The notes under the pieces were generated by a model. That model saw only the letters and a list, made by a program, of their open reading frames with translations, did not search any database and had not been told where the DNA came from. This document shows, piece by piece, positions 38,129-48,392 of a stretch of DNA of 64,000 nt; position 1 is the stretch's first letter, and each line of letters begins with the position of its first letter. The stretch is from Acinetobacter lwoffii (GTDB lineage Bacteria; Pseudomonadota; Gammaproteobacteria; Pseudomonadales; Moraxellaceae), in the NCBI RefSeq assembly GCF_029024105.1, contig NZ_CP118963.1:682001-746000 (forward strand), given 5' to 3'. A program made the position numbers and the translations under genes.

Positions 38129-40807
38129 ATGGCTACAATTCATGTCGATGGCAAATCGTATGAAGTCAACGGCTCGGAAAACTTGCTACAAGCATGTTTG
38201 AGTCTTGGCATTGATATCCCATACTTTTGTTGGCATCCATCCTTAGGTTCTGTCGGTTCTTGCCGTCAATGTGCCGTGACCCAGTACGCGAATCCAGAAG
38301 ATACGCGTGGCCGTTTGGTCATGTCATGTATGACGCCAGCATCTGACAATACCTACATCTCGATTGAAGACAAAGAAGCCAAAGATTTCCGTGCTTCGAT
38401 TGTTGAATTCTTGATGACCAACCATCCGCACGACTGTCCAGTCTGTGAAGAAGGGGGTCACTGTCATTTACAAGATATGACTGTAATGACGCAGCATGAC
38501 CGTCGTCGCTACCGTTTCACGAAGCGTACCCATTACAACCAGGAGCTTGGCTCATTCATTTCTCACGAAATGAACCGTTGTATCGCGTGTTACCGTTGTG
38601 TGCGTTATTACAAAGACTACGCAGGTGGTACGGACTTCGGCGTGTATGCCAATGCATCACGTGTGTACTTCGGTCGTCCTGAATCAGGTACTTTAGAGTC
38701 TGAATTCTCGGGCAACCTGACTGAAGTATGTCCAACAGGTGTATTCACCGACAAAACTCATTCGGCTCGCTACAACCGTAAATGGGACATGCAGTATGCG
38801 CCAAGCGTATGCCAAGGCTGTTCTTCAGGTTGTAACATCTCTCCGGGTGAGCGTTATGGCGAACTTCGCCGCGTAGAAAACCGTTATAACGGTGAAGTCA
38901 ACCAGTACTTCCTATGCGACAAAGGCCGTTTCGGTACAGGTTATGTGAACCGTGAGGACCGTCCGCGTCAACCACAATTCCGTCAAGGTGCAACTGTTGA
39001 AACTGTTTCAGTGGATGCAGCACTAGACACGGTCATTGCAAATATCCAGGGCAAAAAAGTATTGGGTATTGGTTCACCGCGTGCATCACTTGAATCAAAC
39101 TTCGCACTTCGTGAGTTGGTGGGTCAAGAGAACTTCTCAACAGGTCTATCTCAAAAAGAAAAGAATCTGGTTGAGTTGGCAGCTTCTATCATGCAAACCG
39201 AGGGTGTTTACAACCCGAACATGCGTGAAATTGAAAGCTACGATGCTGTGTTAATTTTGGGTGAAGACCTCACACAAACTGCGCCACGTATGGCTTTATC
39301 TGTTCGCCAGGCTGCGAAAAATAAAGGCAAAGAGATGGCGGCAGAGCGCCGTACGCAAGAATGGTTAGCTGAGCCGGTACAACGTATTGCCCAAGATGCA
39401 AAATCTCCGATTTACATCCTGGCTGCGACACAAACCCGTTTGTCTGATGTTGCTGAAGGCGAAGTGGTTGCTTCTCCAAACGACATCGCGCGTTTAGGTT
39501 TTGCAGTTGCTGCAGCAGTTGCGGGTGAAACGATTCTTGGTTTAGATGACGATGCCAAAGCATTTGCACAAACCATTGCGGACACTTTAAAAGCTGCGAA
39601 GAAACCACTGATTATCTCGGGTACAAGCTTGCAAGATCCTGCCATCATGGAAGCTGCTGCACAAGTTGCACAGAATCTGGGTAATGCAGGTCTGACCTTG
39701 ACGGTTCCTGAAGTGAACTCGATGGGTATGGCAATCTTGGGTGGTCAAAGCCTAGAGCAAGCATTTGCACAAGATTACGATACTGTGATTGTGGTTGAAA
39801 ACGACCTTTACCGTCGTCTTCCTGCTGCACAGGTTGATGCTGCACTTGCAGGTAAAGATGTGATCGTACTGGATCATTCTGAAACTGAAACAGTGAAAAA
39901 AGCCGACATCGTACTTTCTGCCGCAAGCTTTGCGGAAGGTGATGGTACGGTTGTATCGCAAGAAGGCCGTGCACAACGTTTCTACCAAGTGTATGACCCA
40001 AGCTACTACAATCCTGAATTGGCGATCAAAGAATCTTGGCGCTGGTTACACGCTCTGGAAACAGGCGTAAAAGGCAAAGCGATTTCTTGGACTTTACTGG
40101 ATGACGTAATCGAGTCAGTGGCGAAGAACGTTCCTGCGCTTGAAGGCATCCTGGATGTCGCACCTGATGCGGGCTTCCGTGTTCATGGCTTGAAAGTGGC
40201 ACGTGAACCACGTCGTTACTCAGGTCGTACTTCAATGCGTTCGCCATTGTCTGTACATGAGCCGAAACAGCCTACAGATCAAGACTCTGCATTAACGTTC
40301 TCGATGGAAGGTTATGTCGGAGACCAGACCCCATCTCCACTGGTTCCATTTGCATGGTCTGCAGGCTGGAACTCGCCACAAGCCTGGAACAAGTTCCAGG
40401 AAACTGTGGGTGGTTCACTGAAAGGTGGTGATTCAGGCGTTCGTTTATTCGACCGTTTGGCAAAACGTCCGGCACGTACATTCGTTGCACCGGCACCTGT
40501 TCTGGTCAATGCTGAAAGCTTCCGTCTGGTACCAATGCACCATATCTTTGGTTCAGGTGAATTCACGGTAAAAACACCAGCGATGGAAACACGTATTCCT
40601 GAAGCGGTATTTGCAGTGGGTGAGCAGGATGCAGCGCGCCTGAATGTTCAAGATGGTCAGACAATCACGGTGAAAGCAGGTGAGACGTCAATCGTTCTTC
40701 CAGTTCAAGTGATTGAATATTTACCGACAGGTTATATTGGCTACCCAATCGGTCTGGTACCGACGGTATCTCTTGCAGAGCCTGTTTCAGTCGCGGTAGG
40801 AGTGTAA
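38129..40807 (+). CDS. nuoG: NADH-quinone oxidoreductase subunit G
   Basis: Largest peripheral subunit, with a chain of iron-sulfur clusters. The N-terminal ferredoxin-like part has CWHPSLGSVGSCRQC; then HDCPVCEEGGHCHLQD, NRCIACYRCVRYYKD and a further CPTGVF cluster region, followed by CQGCSSGCNI, the extra site of molybdopterin-like origin. The C-terminal two thirds are a formate-dehydrogenase-type fold without cofactor. 892 residues, usual for this family. Confidence 0.96.
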   Translation: MATIHVDGKSYEVNGSENLLQACLSLGIDIPYFCWHPSLGSVGSCRQCAVTQYANPEDTRGRLVMSCMTPASDNTYISIEDKEAKDFRASIVEFLMTNHPHDCPVCEEGGHCHLQDMTVMTQHDRRRYRFTKRTHYNQELGSFISHEMNRCIACYRCVRYYKDYAGGTDFGVYANASRVYFGRPESGTLESEFSGNLTEVCPTGVFTDKTHSARYNRKWDMQYAPSVCQGCSSGCNISPGERYGELRRVENRYNGEVNQYFLCDKGRFGTGYVNREDRPRQPQFRQGATVETVSVDAALDTVIANIQGKKVLGIGSPRASLESNFALRELVGQENFSTGLSQKEKNLVELAASIMQTEGVYNPNMREIESYDAVLILGEDLTQTAPRMALSVRQAAKNKGKEMAAERRTQEWLAEPVQRIAQDAKSPIYILAATQTRLSDVAEGEVVASPNDIARLGFAVAAAVAGETILGLDDDAKAFAQTIADTLKAAKKPLIISGTSLQDPAIMEAAAQVAQNLGNAGLTLTVPEVNSMGMAILGGQSLEQAFAQDYDTVIVVENDLYRRLPAAQVDAALAGKDVIVLDHSETETVKKADIVLSAASFAEGDGTVVSQEGRAQRFYQVYDPSYYNPELAIKESWRWLHALETGVKGKAISWTLLDDVIESVAKNVPALEGILDVAPDAGFRVHGLKVAREPRRYSGRTSMRSPLSVHEPKQPTDQDSALTFSMEGYVGDQTPSPLVPFAWSAGWNSPQAWNKFQETVGGSLKGGDSGVRLFDRLAKRPARTFVAPAPVLVNAESFRLVPMHHIFGSGEFTVKTPAMETRIPEAVFAVGEQDAARLNVQDGQTITVKAGETSIVLPVQVIEYLPTGYIGYPIGLVPTVSLAEPVSVAVGV

Positions 40808-40810
40808 TTC

Positions 40811-41827
40811 ATGGAACAAGAATTAATCCGTCAAACGCCGCTGTGGGCTGAAAACTGGCCAATTGCCTATTCAGTCATTCAAGCGATTGTGATCTTGCTG
40901 GTTGTAGTACTGATCGCTGCGTTGATGTCTTTTATTGAACGTCGTTTACTCGGCTTGTGGCAAGACCGCTACGGTCCGAACCGTGTTGGTCCGGGCGGTA
41001 TGTTCCAGATTGTTGCCGACATGCTGAAAATCATGTTCAAGGAAGACTGGACACCTAAGTTTGCTGACAAATTGACGTTCCGTATGGCGCCTGCAGTTGC
41101 GATGGCAACTGCAGTGCTGTCGTTCATGGTTATTCCTGTATCACCTTATTTAGGTGTAGCAGACATGAACATCGGCCTGTTGTTCTTTATGGCAATGGCC
41201 GGTATTGCAGTTTATGCAGTCCTGTTCGGTGGCTGGTCATCAAACAACAAATATGCCTTACTGGGCGGTTTACGTTCTGCGGCTCAGACCATTTCTTATG
41301 AAGTGTTCTTGGGTATCTCATTGATGGGTGTGGTGGCAATTGCCGGTTCATTCAACATGCGTGAAATCGTTGAAGCGCAAAAAGATGTATGGTTTGTGAT
41401 TCCTCAGTTCCTTGGCTTCCTGATCTTTGTGGTTGCGGGTGTTGCGGTAACGCATCGTCACCCATTTGACCAACCAGAAGCAGAACAAGAATTGGCAGAA
41501 GGTTACCATGTCGAATACGGCGGTATGAAGTGGGGGATGTTCTTCGTTGCGGAATACGTCAACGTGGTACTGATCTCTGCATTGATCGTGACTTTATTCT
41601 TCGGTGGCTGGCTTGCGCCATTCAACCTTGATATTCCGTTCCTTCCAGCAGCATTCTGGTTCATTATCAAAACAGCATTCTTTGTAATGATGTTTGTACT
41701 GGCGCGTGGTTCATTAATGCGTCCACGTTATGACCAGGTGATGAACTTTGGTTGGAAAATTTGCTTGCCATTGGCGTTGGTTAACCTTTTGGTAACTGGT
41801 GCTGTGATTCTGATGAATCAGGCCTAA
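40811..41827 (+). CDS. nuoH: NADH-quinone oxidoreductase subunit H
   Basis: Membrane subunit that forms the quinone tunnel at the junction of the two arms. About eight transmembrane helices. Signatures GLWQDRYGPNRVGPGG and the acidic loop HPFDQPEAEQELAEGYHVEY are conserved. 338 residues; 3 bp after nuoG. Confidence 0.97.
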   Translation: MEQELIRQTPLWAENWPIAYSVIQAIVILLVVVLIAALMSFIERRLLGLWQDRYGPNRVGPGGMFQIVADMLKIMFKEDWTPKFADKLTFRMAPAVAMATAVLSFMVIPVSPYLGVADMNIGLLFFMAMAGIAVYAVLFGGWSSNNKYALLGGLRSAAQTISYEVFLGISLMGVVAIAGSFNMREIVEAQKDVWFVIPQFLGFLIFVVAGVAVTHRHPFDQPEAEQELAEGYHVEYGGMKWGMFFVAEYVNVVLISALIVTLFFGGWLAPFNLDIPFLPAAFWFIIKTAFFVMMFVLARGSLMRPRYDQVMNFGWKICLPLALVNLLVTGAVILMNQA

Positions 41828-41845
41828 GACAGCAGGGAGAACAAA

Positions 41846-42388
41846 ATGTTTAAATTTCTAGCTGGATTCGGGTCAATCGTTCGTTCGTTGTGGATGGTGT
41901 TCAGCCACGCAACACGTAAACGTGACACCATTTTATATCCGGAAGTGCCGGCCGAAGAAATCGTGCCACCACGCTTCCGTGGTCGTATCGTATTGACACG
42001 CGACCCTGATGGCGAAGAACGCTGTGTGGCATGTAACCTGTGTGCGGTTGCCTGTCCGGTAGGCTGTATTTCACTACAAAAAGCAGAACGTGAAGATGGT
42101 CGCTGGTATCCGGAATTTTTCCGTATCAACTTCTCACGCTGTATTTTCTGCGGTATGTGTGAAGAAGCGTGTCCAACCACTGCGATTCAGATGACCCCGG
42201 ACTTCGAGCTTGGCGAATATGTTCGTCAGGACTTGGTCTATGAAAAAGAACACCTGCTGATTTCTGGTCCCGGTAAATATCCTGACTATAACTTCTACCG
42301 TGTAACCGGTATGGCAGTTGCAGGCAAGGACAAAGGTCAAGCACAGCGTGAAAGTGCACCTGTTGATGTACGGAGTCTATTACCATGA
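41846..42388 (+). CDS. nuoI: NADH-quinone oxidoreductase subunit I
   Basis: Ferredoxin-like subunit with two [4Fe-4S] clusters (N6a, N6b): CVACNLCAVACPVGC and CIFCGMCEEACPT. 180 residues. Its stop overlaps the nuoJ start. Confidence 0.97.
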   Translation: MFKFLAGFGSIVRSLWMVFSHATRKRDTILYPEVPAEEIVPPRFRGRIVLTRDPDGEERCVACNLCAVACPVGCISLQKAEREDGRWYPEFFRINFSRCIFCGMCEEACPTTAIQMTPDFELGEYVRQDLVYEKEHLLISGPGKYPDYNFYRVTGMAVAGKDKGQAQRESAPVDVRSLLP

Positions 42389-42906
42389 TGTGGCCATTTT
42401 ATTTAATGGCCCTCGTGGCCATTGTCTCTACGGTTCGCGTGGTGACTAACGCGAATCCGGTACATGCTTTATTAAGCCTGATCGTGTCATTGCTTGCAGT
42501 CGCAGGCATGTTCCTGATCGTCGGTGCGCCATTCGCTGGTGCGCTGGAAGTGATCGTTTATGCGGGCGCGATCATGGTGTTGTTCGTGTTCGTGGTGATG
42601 ATGCTGAACCTGGGTGAGCAGACCGTTGAACAAGAACGCAAATGGTTGACCTCATCGGCTTGGGCTTATCCGGCGTTGATGAGCTTCCTGATCGGTTTGG
42701 TGCTGGTATGGGTATTAAACTCTGATTACACACAAGCTTCACTGGTAATGGGTACAGAAATGGTGGGCCCGAAAGCAGTGGGTCAAGCACTCTTTACGCA
42801 ATACTTGTTGTTGGTTGAAGTTGCCGCGATGTTATTGCTTGCTGCCTTGGTAGCTGCATTCCATTTGGGTAAACGTGAACCAGATGCAGAAGAGGAAAAA
42901 GAATAA
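42385..42906 (+). CDS. nuoJ: NADH-quinone oxidoreductase subunit J
   Basis: Membrane subunit with five helices, including the pi-bulge helix region EVIVYAGAIMVLFVFVVMML that takes part in coupling. The first ATG of ATGATG is used; it overlaps nuoI by 4 bp and ends with TAATG shared with nuoK. Confidence 0.96.
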   Translation: MMWPFYLMALVAIVSTVRVVTNANPVHALLSLIVSLLAVAGMFLIVGAPFAGALEVIVYAGAIMVLFVFVVMMLNLGEQTVEQERKWLTSSAWAYPALMSFLIGLVLVWVLNSDYTQASLVMGTEMVGPKAVGQALFTQYLLLVEVAAMLLLAALVAAFHLGKREPDAEEEKE

Positions 42907-43214
42907 TGGGCAACATCCCTTTAGAGCATGGTTTGATCGTTGCATCTATTCTCTTTGCACTGGGTTTTTACGGTGTAATGGTGCGACGCAACCTACTATT
43001 TATTTTAATGAGCCTTGAAATCATGATGAACGCTGCTGCTTTAGCGTTCGTCCTGGCGGGCAGTGCATGGGCACAGCCAGATGGTCAGATCATGTTTATC
43101 CTGATCCTGACGCTTGCTGCGGCAGAGGCTTGTATTGGTCTTGCGATCGTCCTTCAGTTCTATCATCGCTTCCATCACCTGGATGTGGATGCTGCTAGTG
43201 AGATGCGCGGATGA
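42906..43214 (+). CDS. nuoK: NADH-quinone oxidoreductase subunit K
   Basis: MrpC-like membrane subunit of the proton channel chain. Three helices, with conserved membrane glutamates in LMSLEIMMNAA and LAAAEACIGLAI. 102 residues. It overlaps both neighbours by 1-4 bp. Confidence 0.97.
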   Translation: MGNIPLEHGLIVASILFALGFYGVMVRRNLLFILMSLEIMMNAAALAFVLAGSAWAQPDGQIMFILILTLAAAEACIGLAIVLQFYHRFHHLDVDAASEMRG

Positions 43215-45106
43215 GTTATTTATATCTAACAATTTTATTTCCGCTCATTGGTTTTGTCCTGTTGGCGGCGGGGCGTAACAAGCTTCCGGAATCTGTTGCA
43301 GCGATCATTGGTGTGGGTGCAGTCGGTTTATCTGCACTGTTCGCACTGATTGCGGGTATGGACTTTGTTAACAATGGTTCAACTGCAGTAGTACAACACC
43401 TTTGGACCTGGTTCAGTGTTGGTGGTTTTGCTCCGGGCATCAGCTTGCAACTGGATGGTTTATCTTTACTGATGCTGGGCATGGTGACAGGTGTGGGTTT
43501 CTTGATTCACATCTTTGCATCATGGTACATGCGTGGTGAAGAAGACTTCGCACGTTTCTTCTCTTACTTCAACCTGTTCGTTGCTAGCATGTTGTTGCTG
43601 GTATTGGGCGATAACCTGGCGTTGTTATTCCTAGGTTGGGAAGGCGTAGGTCTGTGTTCATACCTGTTGATCGGTTATTACTACCAGAACCCTGCAAATG
43701 GTCTGGCGGCAATCAAGGCATTTACCGTGACCCGTATCGGTGATGTATTCTTGCTGATTGCCATGTTCCTGATCTTCCAGCAATTCGGTACCTTGAACAT
43801 TCAGTACATCGTTGAAAATGCAGCGACTGTAATGACACAAAGTTCATCTCTGACCATCTGGACAGCATTGTTATTGTTCTTGGGTGCGGCGGGTAAATCT
43901 GCACAGATCCCGTTACAAACATGGTTAGCCGATGCGATGGCAGGTCCGACACCTGTTTCTGCATTGATCCATGCTGCAACGATGGTAACAGCGGGTGTTT
44001 ACCTGTGCTGCCGTCTGTTCGCAGTCTTTGAACTTGCGCCAGAAGTGATGGTATTTATTTCGATCACAGGTGCGGTGACCTTACTGGTTGCTGGTTTTGC
44101 TGCACTGGTTCAAACCGATATCAAACGTATTCTGGCTTACTCAACCATGAGTCAGCTGGGTTATATGTTTATGGCGGTGGGTGCTGAAGCGTATCAGGCT
44201 GGTCTGTTCCATATGCTAACTCACGCATTCTTCAAGGCACTCTTGTTCTTGTCGTCAGGTGCGGTGATTCTGGCTTACCATCACGAACAAAACATCTTCA
44301 AGATGGGTGGTCTGTTCTACAAGAACAAATTCCTGTTTGCATGTTTCGCGATTGGTGGCGGTGCATTGGCAGCGATTCCATTCCTGACCATTGGTTTCTT
44401 CTCAAAAGATGCGATTCTTGCTGCAGTCTGGACGCAAAGTCATATTGCTGGTTTACCGGTATATAACACGCTGTACTGGGTGGGTGTTGCAGGTGCATTC
44501 TTAACGTCTATTTATACATTCCGCTTAATCTGGGTTGTATTCTTCGGCAAAGAAAACACGCCTTATCATGAAATCAAAGGTGCAACTTACTGGGCGCCAC
44601 TGGCGATTCTTGCTGTACTTTCAACAGGTCTGGCGATCGTTCTGAAAGCACCAGTGATGAGTATTCTGGATGCTGCACAAATTCCAGCCTTCATTATTCC
44701 TGAAGCGCTTGAAGCGGGTGCACATGGTGCTGAATACATCGCAATCGCTGTTGCGTTAACAGGTCTTGCAGTGGGTGTTGTGTTGTTCGCTTTTGCTTAC
44801 AATGCAGTCAAACGTTTTGCAGCCACTTCTGTGGGTGCTGGCTTGGTCAATATCTGCCGTAATGCATTAGGTTTCGATACGCTGTATGACATCATTTTCG
44901 TGAAGCCATATTTAATGTTCGCGAAGATCTTTGGTCGTGATCCAATTGATGGCCTATGGCTGGTACTTCCTGCACTTGTTAAAGGTGGTCACAGCTTTAC
45001 AAGTTCACGTCAAACCGGTTCACTGCGTGAATATGCATCTAGTATGGGGCTCGGTGTCGTTGTCCTACTGATGATCTTGATCGTGATTCAGGTCGTGGGG
45101 AAATAA
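43211..45106 (+). CDS. nuoL: NADH-quinone oxidoreductase subunit L
   Basis: Distal antiporter-like proton-pumping subunit. About 16 helices, with the conserved GWEGVGLCSYLLIGYY, the lysine-bearing KSAQIPLQTWLADAM and the HAATMVTAGVYL helix, then a long C-terminal lateral helix region. 631 residues. nuoM follows 1 bp after the stop. Confidence 0.97.
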   Translation: MSYLYLTILFPLIGFVLLAAGRNKLPESVAAIIGVGAVGLSALFALIAGMDFVNNGSTAVVQHLWTWFSVGGFAPGISLQLDGLSLLMLGMVTGVGFLIHIFASWYMRGEEDFARFFSYFNLFVASMLLLVLGDNLALLFLGWEGVGLCSYLLIGYYYQNPANGLAAIKAFTVTRIGDVFLLIAMFLIFQQFGTLNIQYIVENAATVMTQSSSLTIWTALLLFLGAAGKSAQIPLQTWLADAMAGPTPVSALIHAATMVTAGVYLCCRLFAVFELAPEVMVFISITGAVTLLVAGFAALVQTDIKRILAYSTMSQLGYMFMAVGAEAYQAGLFHMLTHAFFKALLFLSSGAVILAYHHEQNIFKMGGLFYKNKFLFACFAIGGGALAAIPFLTIGFFSKDAILAAVWTQSHIAGLPVYNTLYWVGVAGAFLTSIYTFRLIWVVFFGKENTPYHEIKGATYWAPLAILAVLSTGLAIVLKAPVMSILDAAQIPAFIIPEALEAGAHGAEYIAIAVALTGLAVGVVLFAFAYNAVKRFAATSVGAGLVNICRNALGFDTLYDIIFVKPYLMFAKIFGRDPIDGLWLVLPALVKGGHSFTSSRQTGSLREYASSMGLGVVVLLMILIVIQVVGK

Positions 45107-45107
45107 A

Positions 45108-46721
45108 ATGGAAGCTCCAAACAATATTATTTTGCCGGCTCTGATCCTCATTCCGTTCATTGCAGGTTTCATATGCTGGTTGGTCGATAAACTCGACCAA
45201 CACTTGCCGCGTTATATCGCGCTGATCGGTATGCTGGTGACCTTGGTCTTGACCATCGTCCTTTGGCAGACTGGTACTTATAACTATGAATTAGGCGGTG
45301 CTACACCTTCGTGGGCTGCCGAATTCAAATTGCCTTGGATTCAAACCCTCGGCATTAACATTCACCTTGCAGTGGATGGTTTATCACTTCTTATGGTTGG
45401 CTTGACTGCACTCCTGGGTGTGCTGGCAGTAGGCTGTTCATGGGGCGAGATTCAAAAGAACGTTGGTTTCTTCCACTTGAACCTTTTATGGTCGTTGGGT
45501 GGTGTCATCGGTGTCTTCCTTGCGATTGACCTGTTCCTGTTCTTCTTCTTCTGGGAGATGATGCTGGTACCGATCTACTTCCTGATTGCCCTTTGGGGTC
45601 ATAAAGGGGCAGAAGGCAAGTCACGTGTTTATGCAGCTAACAAGTTCTTCATTTACACGCAGGTTGCCGGTTTGGTGATGCTGATTGGTATCCTTGGTCT
45701 GGTGACTGTGGGCTATACCATGACTGGCGAAATCCGTTTCGACTACAACTATCTATTAGGTGTGGCGAATACGCTTGATGCTCAGGCGCCAGCGGTGGCT
45801 TATGCATTCATGATCTGTTTATTCATCGGTTTTGCGGTAAAACTTCCAGTTTTCCCATTACACGGCTGGTTACCAGATGCACATGCACAAGCACCAACAG
45901 CGGGCTCTGTCGATCTTGCAGGTATCTTGATTAAGACTGCAGCGTACGGTTTATTACGTTTCGTGATTCCGTTCTTCCCGGCAGCGTCTGCACAGTTTGC
46001 AGACTTCGCAATCATTCTTGGTTTAATCGGTATTTTCTACGGTGCTTGGTGTGCTTTCCAACAAACCGACATGAAACGCCTGTTGGCTTATACCTCTATT
46101 TCACACATGGGCTTCGTTTTACTTGCGATCTACGCAGGTAACATCCTGACCTTCCAAGGTCTGATGATCATGATGTTGGCACATGGTATTTCATCTGCTG
46201 CGCTGTTCATTATGTGTGGTCAGGTATATGAGCGTGTGCATACGCGTGATATGCGTTTGATGGGCGGTATGCGTGGTCAGTTCCCGTATCTTGCATTCTT
46301 CCTGATGTTCTTCGTTGCGGCGTTGGTGGGTATTCCAGGTCTAGGTAACTTCATTGGTGAGTTCCTGATCCTGATGGGTGCTTATGCGAAATTCCCGGCG
46401 TTTACCATTCTTGCGGCAATCAGCTTGGTATTTGCGGGTCTATACGGTTTGATCCTGATTCACAAAGCCTTGTTTGGTGTACCAAATGAAGCGCAACAGC
46501 AGCACTATACAAATCCGTTAAAAGATCTAAATGCACGTGAAATCGCATTATTGTTGATCTGTGCGTTTGGTCTACTTTGGCTTGGTCTATATCCACAAAG
46601 CTTCCTTGACGTTTCTAACTCAAGTATGGCGTGGTTAGCGAATAGCTACATTCCAGTTCAAGAAGTGGTTGAAGTTGCTGATCAAGTAACGACTCAACTT
46701 GAAAATGTGGAGATCCAATAA
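45108..46721 (+). CDS. nuoM: NADH-quinone oxidoreductase subunit M
   Basis: Antiporter-like proton-pumping subunit with about 14 helices. Conserved glutamate in FFFFWEMMLVPIYF and lysine in AVKLPVFPLHGWLPDAHAQA. 537 residues. Confidence 0.97.
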   Translation: MEAPNNIILPALILIPFIAGFICWLVDKLDQHLPRYIALIGMLVTLVLTIVLWQTGTYNYELGGATPSWAAEFKLPWIQTLGINIHLAVDGLSLLMVGLTALLGVLAVGCSWGEIQKNVGFFHLNLLWSLGGVIGVFLAIDLFLFFFFWEMMLVPIYFLIALWGHKGAEGKSRVYAANKFFIYTQVAGLVMLIGILGLVTVGYTMTGEIRFDYNYLLGVANTLDAQAPAVAYAFMICLFIGFAVKLPVFPLHGWLPDAHAQAPTAGSVDLAGILIKTAAYGLLRFVIPFFPAASAQFADFAIILGLIGIFYGAWCAFQQTDMKRLLAYTSISHMGFVLLAIYAGNILTFQGLMIMMLAHGISSAALFIMCGQVYERVHTRDMRLMGGMRGQFPYLAFFLMFFVAALVGIPGLGNFIGEFLILMGAYAKFPAFTILAAISLVFAGLYGLILIHKALFGVPNEAQQQHYTNPLKDLNAREIALLLICAFGLLWLGLYPQSFLDVSNSSMAWLANSYIPVQEVVEVADQVTTQLENVEIQ

Positions 46722-46724
46722 GCC

Positions 46725-48269
46725 ATGAACTTCACAATGTCTTTTTCTGAGCTTATGCCTCTAGCACCTGTGATGATCGTGTCGTTAACTGCGATCGTCG
46801 TGATGTTGCTGACCGCAATCAAGCGTAACCATAACCTGGTGGCTACCACCACGGTGATTGGCTTAAACCTTGCTGCGTTCTATATCATTTTCGTTTTGTT
46901 GGCGGGCGTGTTTGCACCTGCCAACGTGATGAATCTGTTCATCGTAGATCCATTTACGATGCTGTACCAGTTTGTGATTTTGATTGCTGCACTTGCATGT
47001 GCAACGCTATCTCACGCGTATATCGAAACCTATAAAGATAACCGTGAAGAGCTGTATATCCTGATGCTGACATCCGTTGCGGGTGCCATGCTAATGGTGG
47101 CTAGCTCACACTATGCATCATTCTTTATCAGCCTTGAGTTGATGTCGATTCCTGTATATGGCTTGTTGGCATATACACATCAACGTTCTCAATCGCTTGA
47201 AGCGGGTGTGAAATATCTGGTGCTTTCAGCAACTGCGTCTGCAATGCTGCTCATGGGTATGGCATATATTTATGCATATACAGGTACTTTAAGTTTCGTT
47301 GCGGAACCGGGTAAACTGTTTACTGTATTCAGTCAACCGGCTGTCGTGATTGGTCTGGCATTAATTGTATTTGCAGTAGCATTTAAATTATCGCTGGCAC
47401 CATTCCACAAATGGACACCAGACGTATACGCGGGTGCCCCAGCGCCAATCGCAACTTTCCTTGCGACTGTTGCGAAAGTAGCCATGATCGGTCTGTTTGT
47501 TCGTTATGCATTGTCTTCAGGTTTAATCCTGGCGGACAGCTTCGTAACGATCATTTCGATTATTGCGGTTCTGTCTATCCTTGCTGGTAACTTGCTGGCG
47601 GTTCGCCAGGTGAACTTGAAACGTATCTTGGCATACTCTTCAATTGCACACTTTGGTTATTTGCTGGTTGCCATCGTAAGTTCACGTAATACGGATTTCT
47701 TACAAGTTCAAGGTTTTGCAACTTTTGAAAGTGTAAACGTTTATGTGATTACCTATGTATTAACGACGATCGGTGCGTTCGGTGTTGTTACGCTAATGTC
47801 TAGTCCGTATAACAATACGGATGAAGCGGGTAGTCTGGCTGAATACCGTGGTTTGTTCTGGCGCCGTCCAGTATTAACTGCTGTATTGACAGTGATGATG
47901 CTGTCTCTTGCAGGTATTCCTTTAACTGCCGGCTTTATCGGTAAGTTCCTGGTAATTAAAACTGCGGTTGCAGGCGAAGCCTGGTTCCTGACTGCGATGG
48001 TTATCTTGGGTTCTGGTATCGGTTTGTACTACTACCTACGTGTGATGGTTGTGCTTTACATGACACCACCTGAAACACCACGTCTAGATGCGGTGAATCA
48101 TTGGGGTCAAAAAGTCGGTGGTATCATGGTACTTCTTGCTGCGCTTGCGGTACTTGTGATCGGTGTCTACCCAGATCCGGTGATTGCAGTGTCTAAATAT
48201 GCATTCTTTGCCATGTCACCTGAATTGCAACAGTTCATTTTCACTTTGGTTCAAAGTGGTTTTAACTAA
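46725..48269 (+). CDS. nuoN: NADH-quinone oxidoreductase subunit N
   Basis: Third antiporter-like subunit, about 14 helices, with SLELMSIPVYGLLAY and the lysine helix FKLSLAPFHKWTPDVY. 514 residues, last gene of the operon, 3 bp after nuoM and followed by a terminator. Confidence 0.97.
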   Translation: MNFTMSFSELMPLAPVMIVSLTAIVVMLLTAIKRNHNLVATTTVIGLNLAAFYIIFVLLAGVFAPANVMNLFIVDPFTMLYQFVILIAALACATLSHAYIETYKDNREELYILMLTSVAGAMLMVASSHYASFFISLELMSIPVYGLLAYTHQRSQSLEAGVKYLVLSATASAMLLMGMAYIYAYTGTLSFVAEPGKLFTVFSQPAVVIGLALIVFAVAFKLSLAPFHKWTPDVYAGAPAPIATFLATVAKVAMIGLFVRYALSSGLILADSFVTIISIIAVLSILAGNLLAVRQVNLKRILAYSSIAHFGYLLVAIVSSRNTDFLQVQGFATFESVNVYVITYVLTTIGAFGVVTLMSSPYNNTDEAGSLAEYRGLFWRRPVLTAVLTVMMLSLAGIPLTAGFIGKFLVIKTAVAGEAWFLTAMVILGSGIGLYYYLRVMVVLYMTPPETPRLDAVNHWGQKVGGIMVLLAALAVLVIGVYPDPVIAVSKYAFFAMSPELQQFIFTLVQSGFN

Positions 48270-48294
48270 TATCTGCAAAGATTGACGTTATTAC

Positions 48295-48326
48295 AAAAAA
48301 GCCTCCATGATTGGGGGCTTTTTTAT
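48295..48326 (+). terminator. Terminator of the nuo operon
   Basis: AAAAAAGCC.CC / GGGGGCTTTTTT stem with a short loop and a T-run, about 25 bp after nuoN. Confidence 0.9.
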
Positions 48327-48392
48327 TTATACAAATCAATAAAAGCCTTTATAATAGCGGAAATTTATCTTTAACCTTTTAGGTGTTCTCCC